From contig CANNCO010000001.1 of NCBI GenBank assembly GCA_947503175.1, forward strand, positions 620,001 to 684,000: 64,000 bases of DNA, given 5' to 3'. Below are positions 9,168-17,410 of this stretch, in pieces. Position numbers and translations under genes: made by a program. Within the stretch, counting starts at the first letter, position 1, and every line of letters begins with the position of its first letter. This DNA is from an uncultured Paracoccaceae bacterium. GTDB lineage: Bacteria > Pseudomonadota > Alphaproteobacteria > Rhodobacterales > Rhodobacteraceae. A model generated the notes under the pieces. It was not told where the DNA came from. It ran no database searches and saw nothing but the letters and a program-made list of their open reading frames with translations.

Positions 9168-10065
9168 GGGTATCTATACACCGATCGTAACGCCCTATCA
9201 TGACGATTTTTCCTGCAACGAGGAGGTTCTGGCCCAGACGGTCGAACATCTGATCGCATCGGGTGCTCATGGGATCATCGTCGCCGGGTCCACTGGCGAG
9301 TACTACGCCCAGACTATGGAAGAACGCCTGTGGATGATGGGCCGCTGCCGCGATCTGATCGACGGTCGCGTTCCGATGATCGTGGGCACAGGGGCCATTC
9401 GCACCGAAGACAGCGTGGAGTATGCGAAGGAGGCCAAGAAACACGGGGCAACCGCGCTCCTCGTCGCGACCCCGCCATATGCCTATCCGACGGGCCGCGA
9501 AATTGCGTTGCACGCGCTGGCGGTAGATCGGGCGGCGAACCTTCCCGTGATGCTCTACAATTATCCCGGTCGGATGTCGGTGAACATGGACGAGGAGTGC
9601 CTTGACCGTCTTGGACGCTCCCCCAACTTCTGCGCGATCAAGGAAAGCTCGGGCGATATCAACCGTCTCCACATGCTGGCGCGTGACTACCCGCATATCG
9701 CGCTGTCCTGCGGGATGGACGATCAGGCGCTTGAATTCTTTGCATGGGGCGCGCGCAGTTGGGTCTGCGCCGGGTCGAACTTCGCGCCCAAGGCCCATAT
9801 CGCGCTCTATCAGGCGTGCGCTGTCGAGGGCGATTTCACCAAAGGCCGTGCGATCATGTCCGCAATGCTGCCCCTGATGCGCGTGCTCGAGCAGGGCGGC
9901 AAATTCGTTCAATGCATCAAATACGGGCTCACGCTGCGGGGGATCGATGCAGGCCCCCCGCGCCGTCCGCTTCAACCGCTGAACAAGGATGACAAACGCG
10001 AACTGGCCGAAGTCATCCGCACGATGGACACCGCAGTCTCTAAAATCACAGGGGTCACGATATGA
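9157..10065 (+). CDS. DapA-family (dihydrodipicolinate synthase-like) aldolase/lyase
   Basis: 302-aa class I aldolase of the DapA/NAL superfamily. The substrate carboxylate motif is GSTGE (45-49), the tyrosine is in LYNYPG (Y134) and the Schiff-base lysine is in AIKESSGD (K162), so it should be catalytically active. Members include dihydrodipicolinate synthase, sialic-acid lyase and the deaminase of hydroxyproline catabolism. Its place in a catabolic operon between a GntR regulator and an aldehyde dehydrogenase argues for a catabolic lyase or deaminase rather than lysine synthesis. It starts inside the end of the gntR gene and overlaps the next gene by 4 bp. Confidence 0.88.
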   Translation: MRFEGIYTPIVTPYHDDFSCNEEVLAQTVEHLIASGAHGIIVAGSTGEYYAQTMEERLWMMGRCRDLIDGRVPMIVGTGAIRTEDSVEYAKEAKKHGATALLVATPPYAYPTGREIALHALAVDRAANLPVMLYNYPGRMSVNMDEECLDRLGRSPNFCAIKESSGDINRLHMLARDYPHIALSCGMDDQALEFFAWGARSWVCAGSNFAPKAHIALYQACAVEGDFTKGRAIMSAMLPLMRVLEQGGKFVQCIKYGLTLRGIDAGPPRRPLQPLNKDDKRELAEVIRTMDTAVSKITGVTI

Positions 10066-11540
10066 CCGAGCTTCTGACCCACGCCGAGTATCAGGCGATC
10101 GCGTCTGAATTATCCCTCCCGCGAGCGGCCTTTGTTGACGGAAAGTACCGCAAAGGGGCAGGTGGCCTGATGCCGACTCTCAACCCGGCGACTGGCGAGA
10201 TCCTTTGCGAGATTGTGGCCTGCAACGACAAGGATGTTGATTTCGCAGTCGGGAAAGCGCGGGAGGCCTTCGATCAGGGCCACTGGCGCACGTTGCATCC
10301 GTCTGAACGCAAGGATGTGCTGATCCGGTTGTGCAAGCTCCTTACCCGAAATCGCCGCGAACTGGCGGTGATGGAGTCTCTCGATAGCGGCAAACCGATC
10401 CGTGATTGCGAAACCATCGACCTGCCCGAGACGATCCACACGATCAAATGGCACGCCGAGGCGATCGACAAGATCTATGACCAGGTATCGCCCACCGGCG
10501 ATGACGCTATATCGATGATTGTGCGCGAACCTATCGGTGTGGTGGGGGCGGTTCTACCATGGAATTTCCCCCTGCTGATGCTTGGATGGAAGATCGGGCC
10601 TGCGCTGGCGGCAGGGTGTTCTGTCATCGTCAAACCGGCCGAGCAAACCTCACTCACCGCGCTGCGGGTTGCGGAGCTGGCGCATGAAGCCGGCATTCCG
10701 CGCGGCGTATTGCAGGTACTTCCGGGGGATGGACCAAGCGTCGGCGAGCCGCTGGGCCGTCACATGGATGTCGACATGGTAAGCTTTACCGGATCGACGG
10801 AGACCGGTCGCCGTTTCCTGCGCTATGCGGCAGACAGCAACCTGAAGAAGGTCGTTCTTGAATGCGGCGGCAAGAATCCGGCCATCGTTTTCGACGATGC
10901 CGAGAACCTCGATCACGTCGCCGAACACGTCGTGAATGCGGCCTTCTGGAATATGGGCGAGAACTGCTCGGCCGCGTCCCGGCTGATCGTGCATAAGTCC
11001 GTCAAGGCCGACCTGATGGAGCGCATCACTGCCCGAATGCGCGACTGGAAGACTGGCGACCCGCTGGATCCGGCGAACTACCTTGGCGCCATGATCGATG
11101 CAGAGCACTGCAAGAAGGTGCGTGGCTATCTGGACAAGGTGGACCGGACCGAGGGTCCGTTCATTCCGCCCGTAATCTACGAAGTCTCCAAGGCCGACAA
11201 AAAGGCCAAGGAAGAGATATTCGGACCGGTTCTCAGTATTATCGAGGTGGCAACCAATGACGAGGCGATCGCCGTCGCCAACGACACAGAATATGGCCTT
11301 GCCGCCAGCATCTTCACTGCCAACACCCGCAACGCCATGCGCGCCGCCCGCGATGTCCGCGCAGGGACTGTCACGGTGAACTGCTATGGTGAGGGAGACA
11401 TCGCGACGCCCTTTGGTGGCTACAAGCAGTCGGGCTTTGGAGGGCGTGACAACGGCCTGCATGCCCATGATCAGTTCACCGAGCTGAAAACGATCTGGAT
11501 CGACCTGAGCGATCCGTCCGACGGGGACAATGTTGGATGA
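10062..11540 (+). CDS. NAD(P)-dependent aldehyde dehydrogenase (PuuC/betaine-aldehyde dehydrogenase-like)
   Basis: 492-aa aldehyde dehydrogenase. The cofactor-site stretch is FTGSTETGR, the general-base Glu lies in LECGGKNP and the nucleophilic Cys is in GENCSAASR (C302), all intact. It most resembles the group containing gamma-glutamyl-gamma-aminobutyraldehyde dehydrogenase (PuuC) and betaine aldehyde dehydrogenase. It overlaps the dapA-like stop (ATGA) and the following mttB-like start (ATGA). In this operon it probably oxidises an aldehyde released by the amine oxidase or the DapA-like lyase. Confidence 0.9.
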   Translation: MTELLTHAEYQAIASELSLPRAAFVDGKYRKGAGGLMPTLNPATGEILCEIVACNDKDVDFAVGKAREAFDQGHWRTLHPSERKDVLIRLCKLLTRNRRELAVMESLDSGKPIRDCETIDLPETIHTIKWHAEAIDKIYDQVSPTGDDAISMIVREPIGVVGAVLPWNFPLLMLGWKIGPALAAGCSVIVKPAEQTSLTALRVAELAHEAGIPRGVLQVLPGDGPSVGEPLGRHMDVDMVSFTGSTETGRRFLRYAADSNLKKVVLECGGKNPAIVFDDAENLDHVAEHVVNAAFWNMGENCSAASRLIVHKSVKADLMERITARMRDWKTGDPLDPANYLGAMIDAEHCKKVRGYLDKVDRTEGPFIPPVIYEVSKADKKAKEEIFGPVLSIIEVATNDEAIAVANDTEYGLAASIFTANTRNAMRAARDVRAGTVTVNCYGEGDIATPFGGYKQSGFGGRDNGLHAHDQFTELKTIWIDLSDPSDGDNVG

Positions 11541-13087
11541 GCGTCGATGCCGTCGGGACCACCCGCCGGGGCCGTGGTGCCCGCAAGGCCATCCGCCAGA
11601 AACGCGATACCGCGATGCTGCCGGCGCTCAAGCGCGGAATTCCCCTGACCGAGCCGATGGATGCGGATCGTATTGCCCAGATCGATGATGCCTCGATGGG
11701 CATTCTCGAAGATGTGGGCGTGGTTTTTCGAGATCCGATAGCGTTGGATGACTGGCAACGCGCAGGCGCGGATGTGCGTGGCGAAACGGTACATCTTGAT
11801 CGCGGCCTTGTCCGCGAGTTGATCCGTACAATCCCTTCGTCATTCACGTATCACGCGCGCAACCCGGCCAATAACCTGGCCTTGGGGAACGACCACAGCA
11901 TTTTTGTGCCGATGACCGGCGCGCCTTATCTGCGCGATCTTGACGACGTGCGCCGGAACCCGACGCTCGAAGATCTGGCCAACTTCCACAAGCTCAGCCA
12001 CATGCTGCCGGCAATCCACTCGTCGGCCCACCACATCGTGGAGCCTTACGACCACCCGATCAGCCAGCGGCATCTGCGGATCACCTATTCTTCGATGAAG
12101 CATTCCGACAAGACGTTTATGGGCATGACGACAAGCCCGAAGAATGCCGAGGACGTGATGGAGATGTGCGCCATTCTGTTTGGGCGGGACTTCATGATGT
12201 CGCATCCCGTGGTGACGGGAAATTGCAACGGAAACTCGCCGCTTGTCTGGGACGAGACCATGCTTGGCGCGATGCGTGCGTTCGCCCGATACGATCAGCC
12301 TGTGCTTTGCTCACCCTTCGTTTTGGGCGGGGCGAATACTCCGGCCGGTGTTGCACCGACGGTCGCACAGTTGAACGCGGAAGCCCTTTCGGCGCTGGCC
12401 TATACGCAGGTTATCCGGAAGGGCACGCCCGCGATCTATGGTCATTACCTAGCCACCGTCTCGATGAAATCAGGTGCGCCGATGGCAGGGACGCCCGAGA
12501 TCAGCCTGATGAATTTCATGATCGGTCAGATGGCGCGCTATTACGATGTACCGTGGCGCACCTCGAACACGCTGGGCGGCGCCAAGACCTTCGATGCGCA
12601 GGCGGGGTATGAAAGCGCGTCCACGATGATGGCGGTTCTCATGTCTGGGGCCAATTACATCTGGCATTCGGCTGGATGGAACGAGGCCGGAATGCATTGC
12701 TCCATGGCCAAGTTCGTGGTCGATGCCGAGCAATGCGCGATGGGGTATCGCATGGCGCAGGGCATCAACTGGGACGACTTCGAAGACGCAATTCAAGCAA
12801 TCCGCGACGTAGGCCCGGGCGGCCATTACCTTGGCCACCCTCACACGCTTGAGCATTTTCAGAAGGCATTCTTCATGCCCGAACTGTTCGACAACAATTC
12901 GATCGAGCAATGGCAAGCCGAAGGTAGTGTCGAGATCACCGAACGCGCCCTGAAACGGGTTCGCGACCTCTTGGGCGAGTATGAGGAGCCCACACTCGAC
13001 CCAGCCATTGATGACGCGCTTCTCGACTACATCGCCCGACGTGAACGCGAGATTCCGGCGGCCGAAGCGTTGAATCAGGATCACTAG
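11537..13087 (+). CDS. Trimethylamine methyltransferase (MttB) superfamily protein, non-pyrrolysine type
   Basis: 516-aa member of the MttB/MtgB superfamily (COG5598), whose members move a methyl group from quaternary amines such as glycine betaine, proline betaine or carnitine to a corrinoid protein. The frame is read through without an internal amber codon, so this is the non-pyrrolysine branch. Recognisable stretches include the Gly-rich SGANYIWHSAGWNEAG and GGHYLGHPHTL. The start overlaps the aldehyde dehydrogenase stop. No corrinoid partner lies in the operon; the nearest cobalamin-binding protein is at 23984. The actual methyl donor is unknown. Confidence 0.88.
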   Translation: MSVDAVGTTRRGRGARKAIRQKRDTAMLPALKRGIPLTEPMDADRIAQIDDASMGILEDVGVVFRDPIALDDWQRAGADVRGETVHLDRGLVRELIRTIPSSFTYHARNPANNLALGNDHSIFVPMTGAPYLRDLDDVRRNPTLEDLANFHKLSHMLPAIHSSAHHIVEPYDHPISQRHLRITYSSMKHSDKTFMGMTTSPKNAEDVMEMCAILFGRDFMMSHPVVTGNCNGNSPLVWDETMLGAMRAFARYDQPVLCSPFVLGGANTPAGVAPTVAQLNAEALSALAYTQVIRKGTPAIYGHYLATVSMKSGAPMAGTPEISLMNFMIGQMARYYDVPWRTSNTLGGAKTFDAQAGYESASTMMAVLMSGANYIWHSAGWNEAGMHCSMAKFVVDAEQCAMGYRMAQGINWDDFEDAIQAIRDVGPGGHYLGHPHTLEHFQKAFFMPELFDNNSIEQWQAEGSVEITERALKRVRDLLGEYEEPTLDPAIDDALLDYIARREREIPAAEALNQDH

Positions 13088-13088
13088 G

Positions 13089-13814
13089 ATGCGCTTTAGT
13101 GGCAAACGCGCGCTTGTTACTGGGGCCGCCGGCGGGATAGGCACTGCAATCGTTGCCGGGCTTCTGGCCGAAGGTGCGCATGTCGCCGTCACTGACAAAG
13201 ACACCAGCGAACTGACGGGTGTGACGCATCTTGACGGCGATCTGCTTGCTCCTGATTTCTGTGACGCCCTCCCGAGACGCGCGGCGGAAGCGCTGGGTGG
13301 ACTGGATATCCTTTGTAACAATGCCGGGGTCATCACGCGGGGCAGGATCACCGAAACGACCGATGCGGACTATGCCCTGACCATGGGCGTCAATGTCGAA
13401 GCTCCGTTTCGAATCTGCCGCGCGGCGATCCCGCTGATGGGGCAGGGTACAGCGATCGTGAACACCGCCTCTTGCTGGGGTCTCCAGCCCGGCCCGAACC
13501 ACCCGCTCTATATCATGTCGAAGGCCGCGGTCGCATCGCTCACGCAATGTCTTGGCCGCGATCACGCGCGTGACGGTATCCGGGTCAACGCTGTCTGCCC
13601 AAATGAGGTGAATACGCCAATGCTTCGAACCGGCTTTGTAGCCCGAGGCCTTGATCCAGATTGCGCGGTGGCGTCATTGAGCGAGAGCGTCCCACTTGGC
13701 AGGATTGCAGAACCGGAAGATATTGCAGACGTCGTTCTTTTTCTTGCTTCGGATGCTGCGCGATATATCTGCGGCGCGCTGGTCGAAGTTAATGGTGGGA
13801 AACCAGTCACATGA
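13089..13814 (+). CDS. Short-chain dehydrogenase/reductase (SDR) 1
   Basis: 241-aa classical SDR. It has the cofactor motif TGAAGGIG near the N-terminus, NNAG, a catalytic Ser in NTASCWG and YIMSK (Tyr-x3-Lys). The subtype usually reduces keto acids or oxidises alcohols with NAD(P). It starts 1 bp after the mttB-like gene and overlaps the second SDR by 4 bp, so it is part of the same operon. The substrate cannot be predicted. Confidence 0.88.
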   Translation: MRFSGKRALVTGAAGGIGTAIVAGLLAEGAHVAVTDKDTSELTGVTHLDGDLLAPDFCDALPRRAAEALGGLDILCNNAGVITRGRITETTDADYALTMGVNVEAPFRICRAAIPLMGQGTAIVNTASCWGLQPGPNHPLYIMSKAAVASLTQCLGRDHARDGIRVNAVCPNEVNTPMLRTGFVARGLDPDCAVASLSESVPLGRIAEPEDIADVVLFLASDAARYICGALVEVNGGKPVT

Positions 13815-14545
13815 CACGGTTTCTCGGCAAGGTAGCGCTGGTTACCGGTGCGTCATCCGGGATGGGTCTCGCGACCGCCCGACAACTGCACTCCGAGGGT
13901 GCTTCGGTCTTTACAGCGCAGCGGCGACCAAGCAACGACTTTCCGCATATCTCAGTTGACCTTAGCGATCCGGCTGCACCTGCTCGGGTTATCGACATGC
14001 TGCGCAGCAAGGCCGGAAGGCTCGACATCCTCATCAACAACGCCGGAATTATGCGTGAGGGCACAGTTGAGGAGACCACACTGGACGACTGGCACTCTCA
14101 GATCGCCGTGAATCTGACTGCACCCTTCCTCTTGATCCGTGCTGCACTACCACTTCTGAAGGCGCAGGGCGGAGCGATCGTCAATGTTGGGTCGATAGAA
14201 GGCCTTGGAAACAACCCGCGGCACCCCGCCTATGGCGCGTCGAAAGCAGGTCTGCATGGGCTGACCCGGGCTGTAGCCGTGGATCACGGGCCCGATGGCG
14301 TCAGGTGCAATGCTGTTGCGCCCGGCTGGATCGATACACCGCTCAACGAAGAGTTCATCGCCGGCATGGACGATCCGGATGGCTTCCGTTCGCGCATCGG
14401 AGGCATTCACCCCGCCTGCCGCACTGGCCGACCCGAGGATGTGGCGGAGTTGATTTGCTGGCTCGCCTCCGATGCAGCGGCCTTTGTTACCGGTCAGGTC
14501 ATGACCGTCGATGGTGGCCGGATGGCAAAGTTGAGCCTGCCATGA
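13811..14545 (+). CDS. Short-chain dehydrogenase/reductase (SDR) 2
   Basis: 244-aa classical SDR with TGASSGMG, NNAG, a catalytic Ser in VGSIEG and YGASK. Both ends overlap its neighbours (ATGA at each junction). Two adjacent but clearly different SDRs in one catabolic operon suggest two successive redox steps or two stereoisomers of one intermediate; this is inference. Confidence 0.88.
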   Translation: MTRFLGKVALVTGASSGMGLATARQLHSEGASVFTAQRRPSNDFPHISVDLSDPAAPARVIDMLRSKAGRLDILINNAGIMREGTVEETTLDDWHSQIAVNLTAPFLLIRAALPLLKAQGGAIVNVGSIEGLGNNPRHPAYGASKAGLHGLTRAVAVDHGPDGVRCNAVAPGWIDTPLNEEFIAGMDDPDGFRSRIGGIHPACRTGRPEDVAELICWLASDAAAFVTGQVMTVDGGRMAKLSLP

Positions 14546-15873
14546 AGGTTACCCGACTTCCCCGCGATCCGGGTCCTGCGGCATGGAATTGCCTGCTTGA
14601 AGAAGCACCTCCGGCAGTGGAGGTTGAGAGAAACCTGACGGCTGATTGGATCGTGGTCGGCGCGGGCTTCGCGGGCCTTGCCGCAGCGCGCCGGCTGTCC
14701 CAGCTTTGCCCGACGGACCGGATCGTGGTTCTAGAGGCGCGCCGCGTGGCAGAAGGTCCTGCCGGACGCAATTCGGGTTTCATGATCGATCTGCCCCATG
14801 ATCTGGCGTCGCAGGATTATGGTGGTGTACTGGATCACGATGCTGCGCTGACCGCCGACAATCGTCATGCGATCCGGTTCGCTGCCGATATGGCAGGTGA
14901 CTTCGGACTCCCGGAAGAGGCTTTCGATGCGCGTGGCAAGATCAACGCCGCAGCAACGCAGAAGGGCCAAGAGCACAACAGGAGCTTCGCACAACATCTT
15001 GAAGCCATGGGTGAAGGTCATGAGTTTCTTGATGCGCAGCAGATGCGCCAACTGACCGGAACGGATTACTACCGCGGCGGTCTTTTCACCAAAGGTACGG
15101 TGGTGCTCCAGCCCGCAATGTTCGTGCGAGGCGTTGCCGCCGGTCTGGCCTTAAACCGTGTTCAGGTTTTCGAGAACAGTCCGGTCATTGCGCTCGACCG
15201 CGACGGAGATTGGATAGCCACTACGCCGAAAGGCAAAGTCATCGCCCCAAAGGTCATTCTGGCGGTCAACGGTCACCTCAACAGCTTTGGTTTCGCTCAA
15301 AACCACCTGATGCATGTCTTCACTTATGCTTCCATGACGCGGGAGCTTTCGTCAGATGAGGTTAGGCGATTGGCAGGCGCGCCAGCCTGGGGTGTGACGC
15401 CTGCCGACCCGTTGGGTACGACCGTGCGCCGGATTAATGGGGTGGGCGGGTCCCGGATTGTCATCCGCAACCGGTTTACATTCGATCCCTCGATGGAGGT
15501 CAGCGACGAAAAGCTTGCCCGCATTGTACGAACCCATGACCGCTCCTTCGCCGCGCGGTTTCCGATGCTCAAGGGCGTTCAAATGGCGTATCGGTGGGGC
15601 GGTCGGCTATGCCTCAGCAGGAACAATGTGAACTTGGTGGGTGAGGTCGACACGAACCTCTATACCGCATGTTGCCAGAACGGACTTGGCACGACACGGG
15701 GTACTCTCTCAGGCCTTCTGGCGGCGGAACTTGCCACCGATACGCGGTCTGAGCGACTTCAGCGAGCGGTGAACTCTGACTCGCCAAAGCGATTGCCACC
15801 GGCTCCGATCGCGAAAATCGGCGCGGATGCGGTGCTGAAGTGGCAGGAGTTCAGGGCGGGAGCGGAACTCTAG
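14542..15873 (+). CDS. FAD-dependent amine oxidoreductase (PuuB/DadA-like)
   Basis: 443-aa DAO-fold flavoprotein. The dinucleotide motif is VVGAGFAGLAAARRL, and GRNSGFMIDLPHD is characteristic of gamma-glutamylputrescine oxidase-type (PuuB/OrdL) enzymes. The ATG at 14542 overlaps the preceding SDR stop. The frame stays open upstream to 14305, but that part lies inside the SDR gene and is discounted. Likely reaction: oxidative deamination or demethylation of a secondary amine, giving an aldehyde for the PuuC-like dehydrogenase at 10062. Its stop overlaps the convergent regulator gene by 4 bp. Confidence 0.88.
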   Translation: MKVTRLPRDPGPAAWNCLLEEAPPAVEVERNLTADWIVVGAGFAGLAAARRLSQLCPTDRIVVLEARRVAEGPAGRNSGFMIDLPHDLASQDYGGVLDHDAALTADNRHAIRFAADMAGDFGLPEEAFDARGKINAAATQKGQEHNRSFAQHLEAMGEGHEFLDAQQMRQLTGTDYYRGGLFTKGTVVLQPAMFVRGVAAGLALNRVQVFENSPVIALDRDGDWIATTPKGKVIAPKVILAVNGHLNSFGFAQNHLMHVFTYASMTRELSSDEVRRLAGAPAWGVTPADPLGTTVRRINGVGGSRIVIRNRFTFDPSMEVSDEKLARIVRTHDRSFAARFPMLKGVQMAYRWGGRLCLSRNNVNLVGEVDTNLYTACCQNGLGTTRGTLSGLLAAELATDTRSERLQRAVNSDSPKRLPPAPIAKIGADAVLKWQEFRAGAEL

Positions 15874-17273
15874 CTTGCGTAACGCGTCGCTCCCCGCCTT
15901 CGCTCGTCCACCGTATCTGACAGCACGACCGCATGGTGCGCGCGCTGGTCGCATTTGACGCGCGGGCAAATCCGGCAGTTGATCCCGACCTTTGTCATCC
16001 GCGCATCGCTGATGCTTCGGCCTTCTGCGTAGCCGATGGCACCGACATGCTCGATCGCACAGCCCATTGCGACCGCCAGCCTTACGTCCTGCGCATGGCG
16101 CGTGAAGCTTGGTCGGTCCACCGTGCGGGCAAAGACGAAGAACTGGCTATTGTCAGGCATTTCAACGAATTGCGGCATGATCCTGCCAGGCGTTCGGAAG
16201 GAGGTATGCACCTCGAGCCGCGGACAGGCGCCACCATATTCCGCAAGGTGGAAGTCGGTGGAATTGAACCGCTTCGTCACATTACCGGCCTTGTCGATCC
16301 GCAGGAAGAAGAACGGCACACCGCGCGCGCCATTGCGTTGCAGGGTCGTGGCACGATGACAGGCCTGTTCGAAACTCACGCCGAATCGCGTGGCCAGATG
16401 ATCGAAATCGTATTTGCTGGCCAGGGCTTCGGAAAGAAACGGGCCGTAGGGCATCAGAACGGCGGCGGCGAAATAGTTTGTCAGTTCGACCCGGCACCTG
16501 GCCCGCCCGTGCTGGTCATCCAGCCCGAATTTCGTCAGCAGCTTATCCAGAGTATCCGCCTGCTCGATCAAACCCGCCACATGGACAAGCTGAAAGACCC
16601 TGTTTGGATAGTCGAGGCCTTCGGACAGCAGAACCTCACGCCTGTCTTCGTCGTACTCTCGCAGCGTGTCTGGCATCTCCGCCACCGGAACAAGACGGAC
16701 CCGCAACCCCAGCTTGCTCAGAAGCCGTTCCTTTAGCGCGGCATAGGTATCATCTGCCGCCACACGCTTGCCGTCCCAAAACGCTTCGGCGGCGATCTCT
16801 AGTCCGTGGAAGTAGTTGTGATGCCTGCGAAAAAAGTCATGCACCATCGCTTCGGGCGAGGTCGTAACATGTTCCGCATCGCTATCCCCCGCTGCCGCCA
16901 TCGTCATCAGCTGATCCGTCGCAGCCAAGTAGGCGCTGTGAAGGCGCAGAAAGCACGTTGCCAGATCGGGGCTGTGGATCAGCGCCGCGCGCAGTTGTGT
17001 CAGGTCCGGGCGATCAGGCTCGAAAATCGGACTTTGCAGGACAGCCCTGATATCGGCCAGCTGCGTTGCCTCGTCATCTTCCGCGATGTCGCGCCAGTCA
17101 ACGCCATAGGCTTCGAACAGTTTGAGAAGTACCGGAACCGAGACGCTGCGCTCGTTCTTCTCAAGGAGGTTTACATAGGAGGTGCTGATGCCAAGGGCTT
17201 TGGCCATCTGCATCTGTGTCTGCCCATGTTCCTGCCGCAGACGGCGCAAGCGTGGTCCGATAAAGGTTTTCAT
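15870..17273 (-). CDS. XRE-family short-chain fatty acyl-CoA regulator (RamB/PccR-like)
   Basis: 467-aa regulator with an N-terminal XRE helix-turn-helix (MQMAKALGISTSYVNLLEKN). A central IrrE-like domain (HH-x5-H around RRHHNYFHGLE) and a C-terminal zinc-ribbon-like block with spaced cysteines (GINCRICPRVKC) follow. This architecture is that of RamB/PrpR/PccR, which sense short-chain acyl-CoAs and control acetate/propionate or ethylmalonyl-CoA-pathway genes. The start at 17273 is preferred over 17333 because it begins directly before the HTH. It is divergent from the serine-cycle operon at 17411 and is probably its regulator. Confidence 0.88.
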   Translation of the reverse strand: MKTFIGPRLRRLRQEHGQTQMQMAKALGISTSYVNLLEKNERSVSVPVLLKLFEAYGVDWRDIAEDDEATQLADIRAVLQSPIFEPDRPDLTQLRAALIHSPDLATCFLRLHSAYLAATDQLMTMAAAGDSDAEHVTTSPEAMVHDFFRRHHNYFHGLEIAAEAFWDGKRVAADDTYAALKERLLSKLGLRVRLVPVAEMPDTLREYDEDRREVLLSEGLDYPNRVFQLVHVAGLIEQADTLDKLLTKFGLDDQHGRARCRVELTNYFAAAVLMPYGPFLSEALASKYDFDHLATRFGVSFEQACHRATTLQRNGARGVPFFFLRIDKAGNVTKRFNSTDFHLAEYGGACPRLEVHTSFRTPGRIMPQFVEMPDNSQFFVFARTVDRPSFTRHAQDVRLAVAMGCAIEHVGAIGYAEGRSISDARMTKVGINCRICPRVKCDQRAHHAVVLSDTVDERRRGATRYAS

Positions 17274-17291
17274 GGCCTTCAATACAGAAAA

Positions 17292-17324
17292 TTTTACAAT
17301 TTTACAATTCTTGCAACTTGTAAA
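17292..17324. promoter_or_regulatory. Candidate operator cluster for the XRE regulator (TTTACAA repeats)
   Basis: In the 137-bp divergent gap, TTTTACAA occurs twice in tandem (17292-17299, 17300-17307), followed by TTGCAA (17311-17316) and TTGTAAA (17318-17324). The second TTTACAA and the TTGTAAA form an inverted repeat with a 10-bp spacer. RamB/PccR-type regulators bind TTTGCAAA-like sites, so this AT-rich block is a good candidate for control of both directions. Confidence 0.55.
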
Positions 17325-17410
17325 GTTTCGCATTTACAGCACGACCCGGTTCCGCTTCGTGATTTCGCTTTCCGGATGCAGAAAGCGTTAACCAATCTTC
17401 AGGAGGTCCC

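Noticed and set aside
14305-14541. Upstream extension of the PuuB-like oxidase
   Set aside because: This region codes for the C-terminus of the preceding SDR in another frame.
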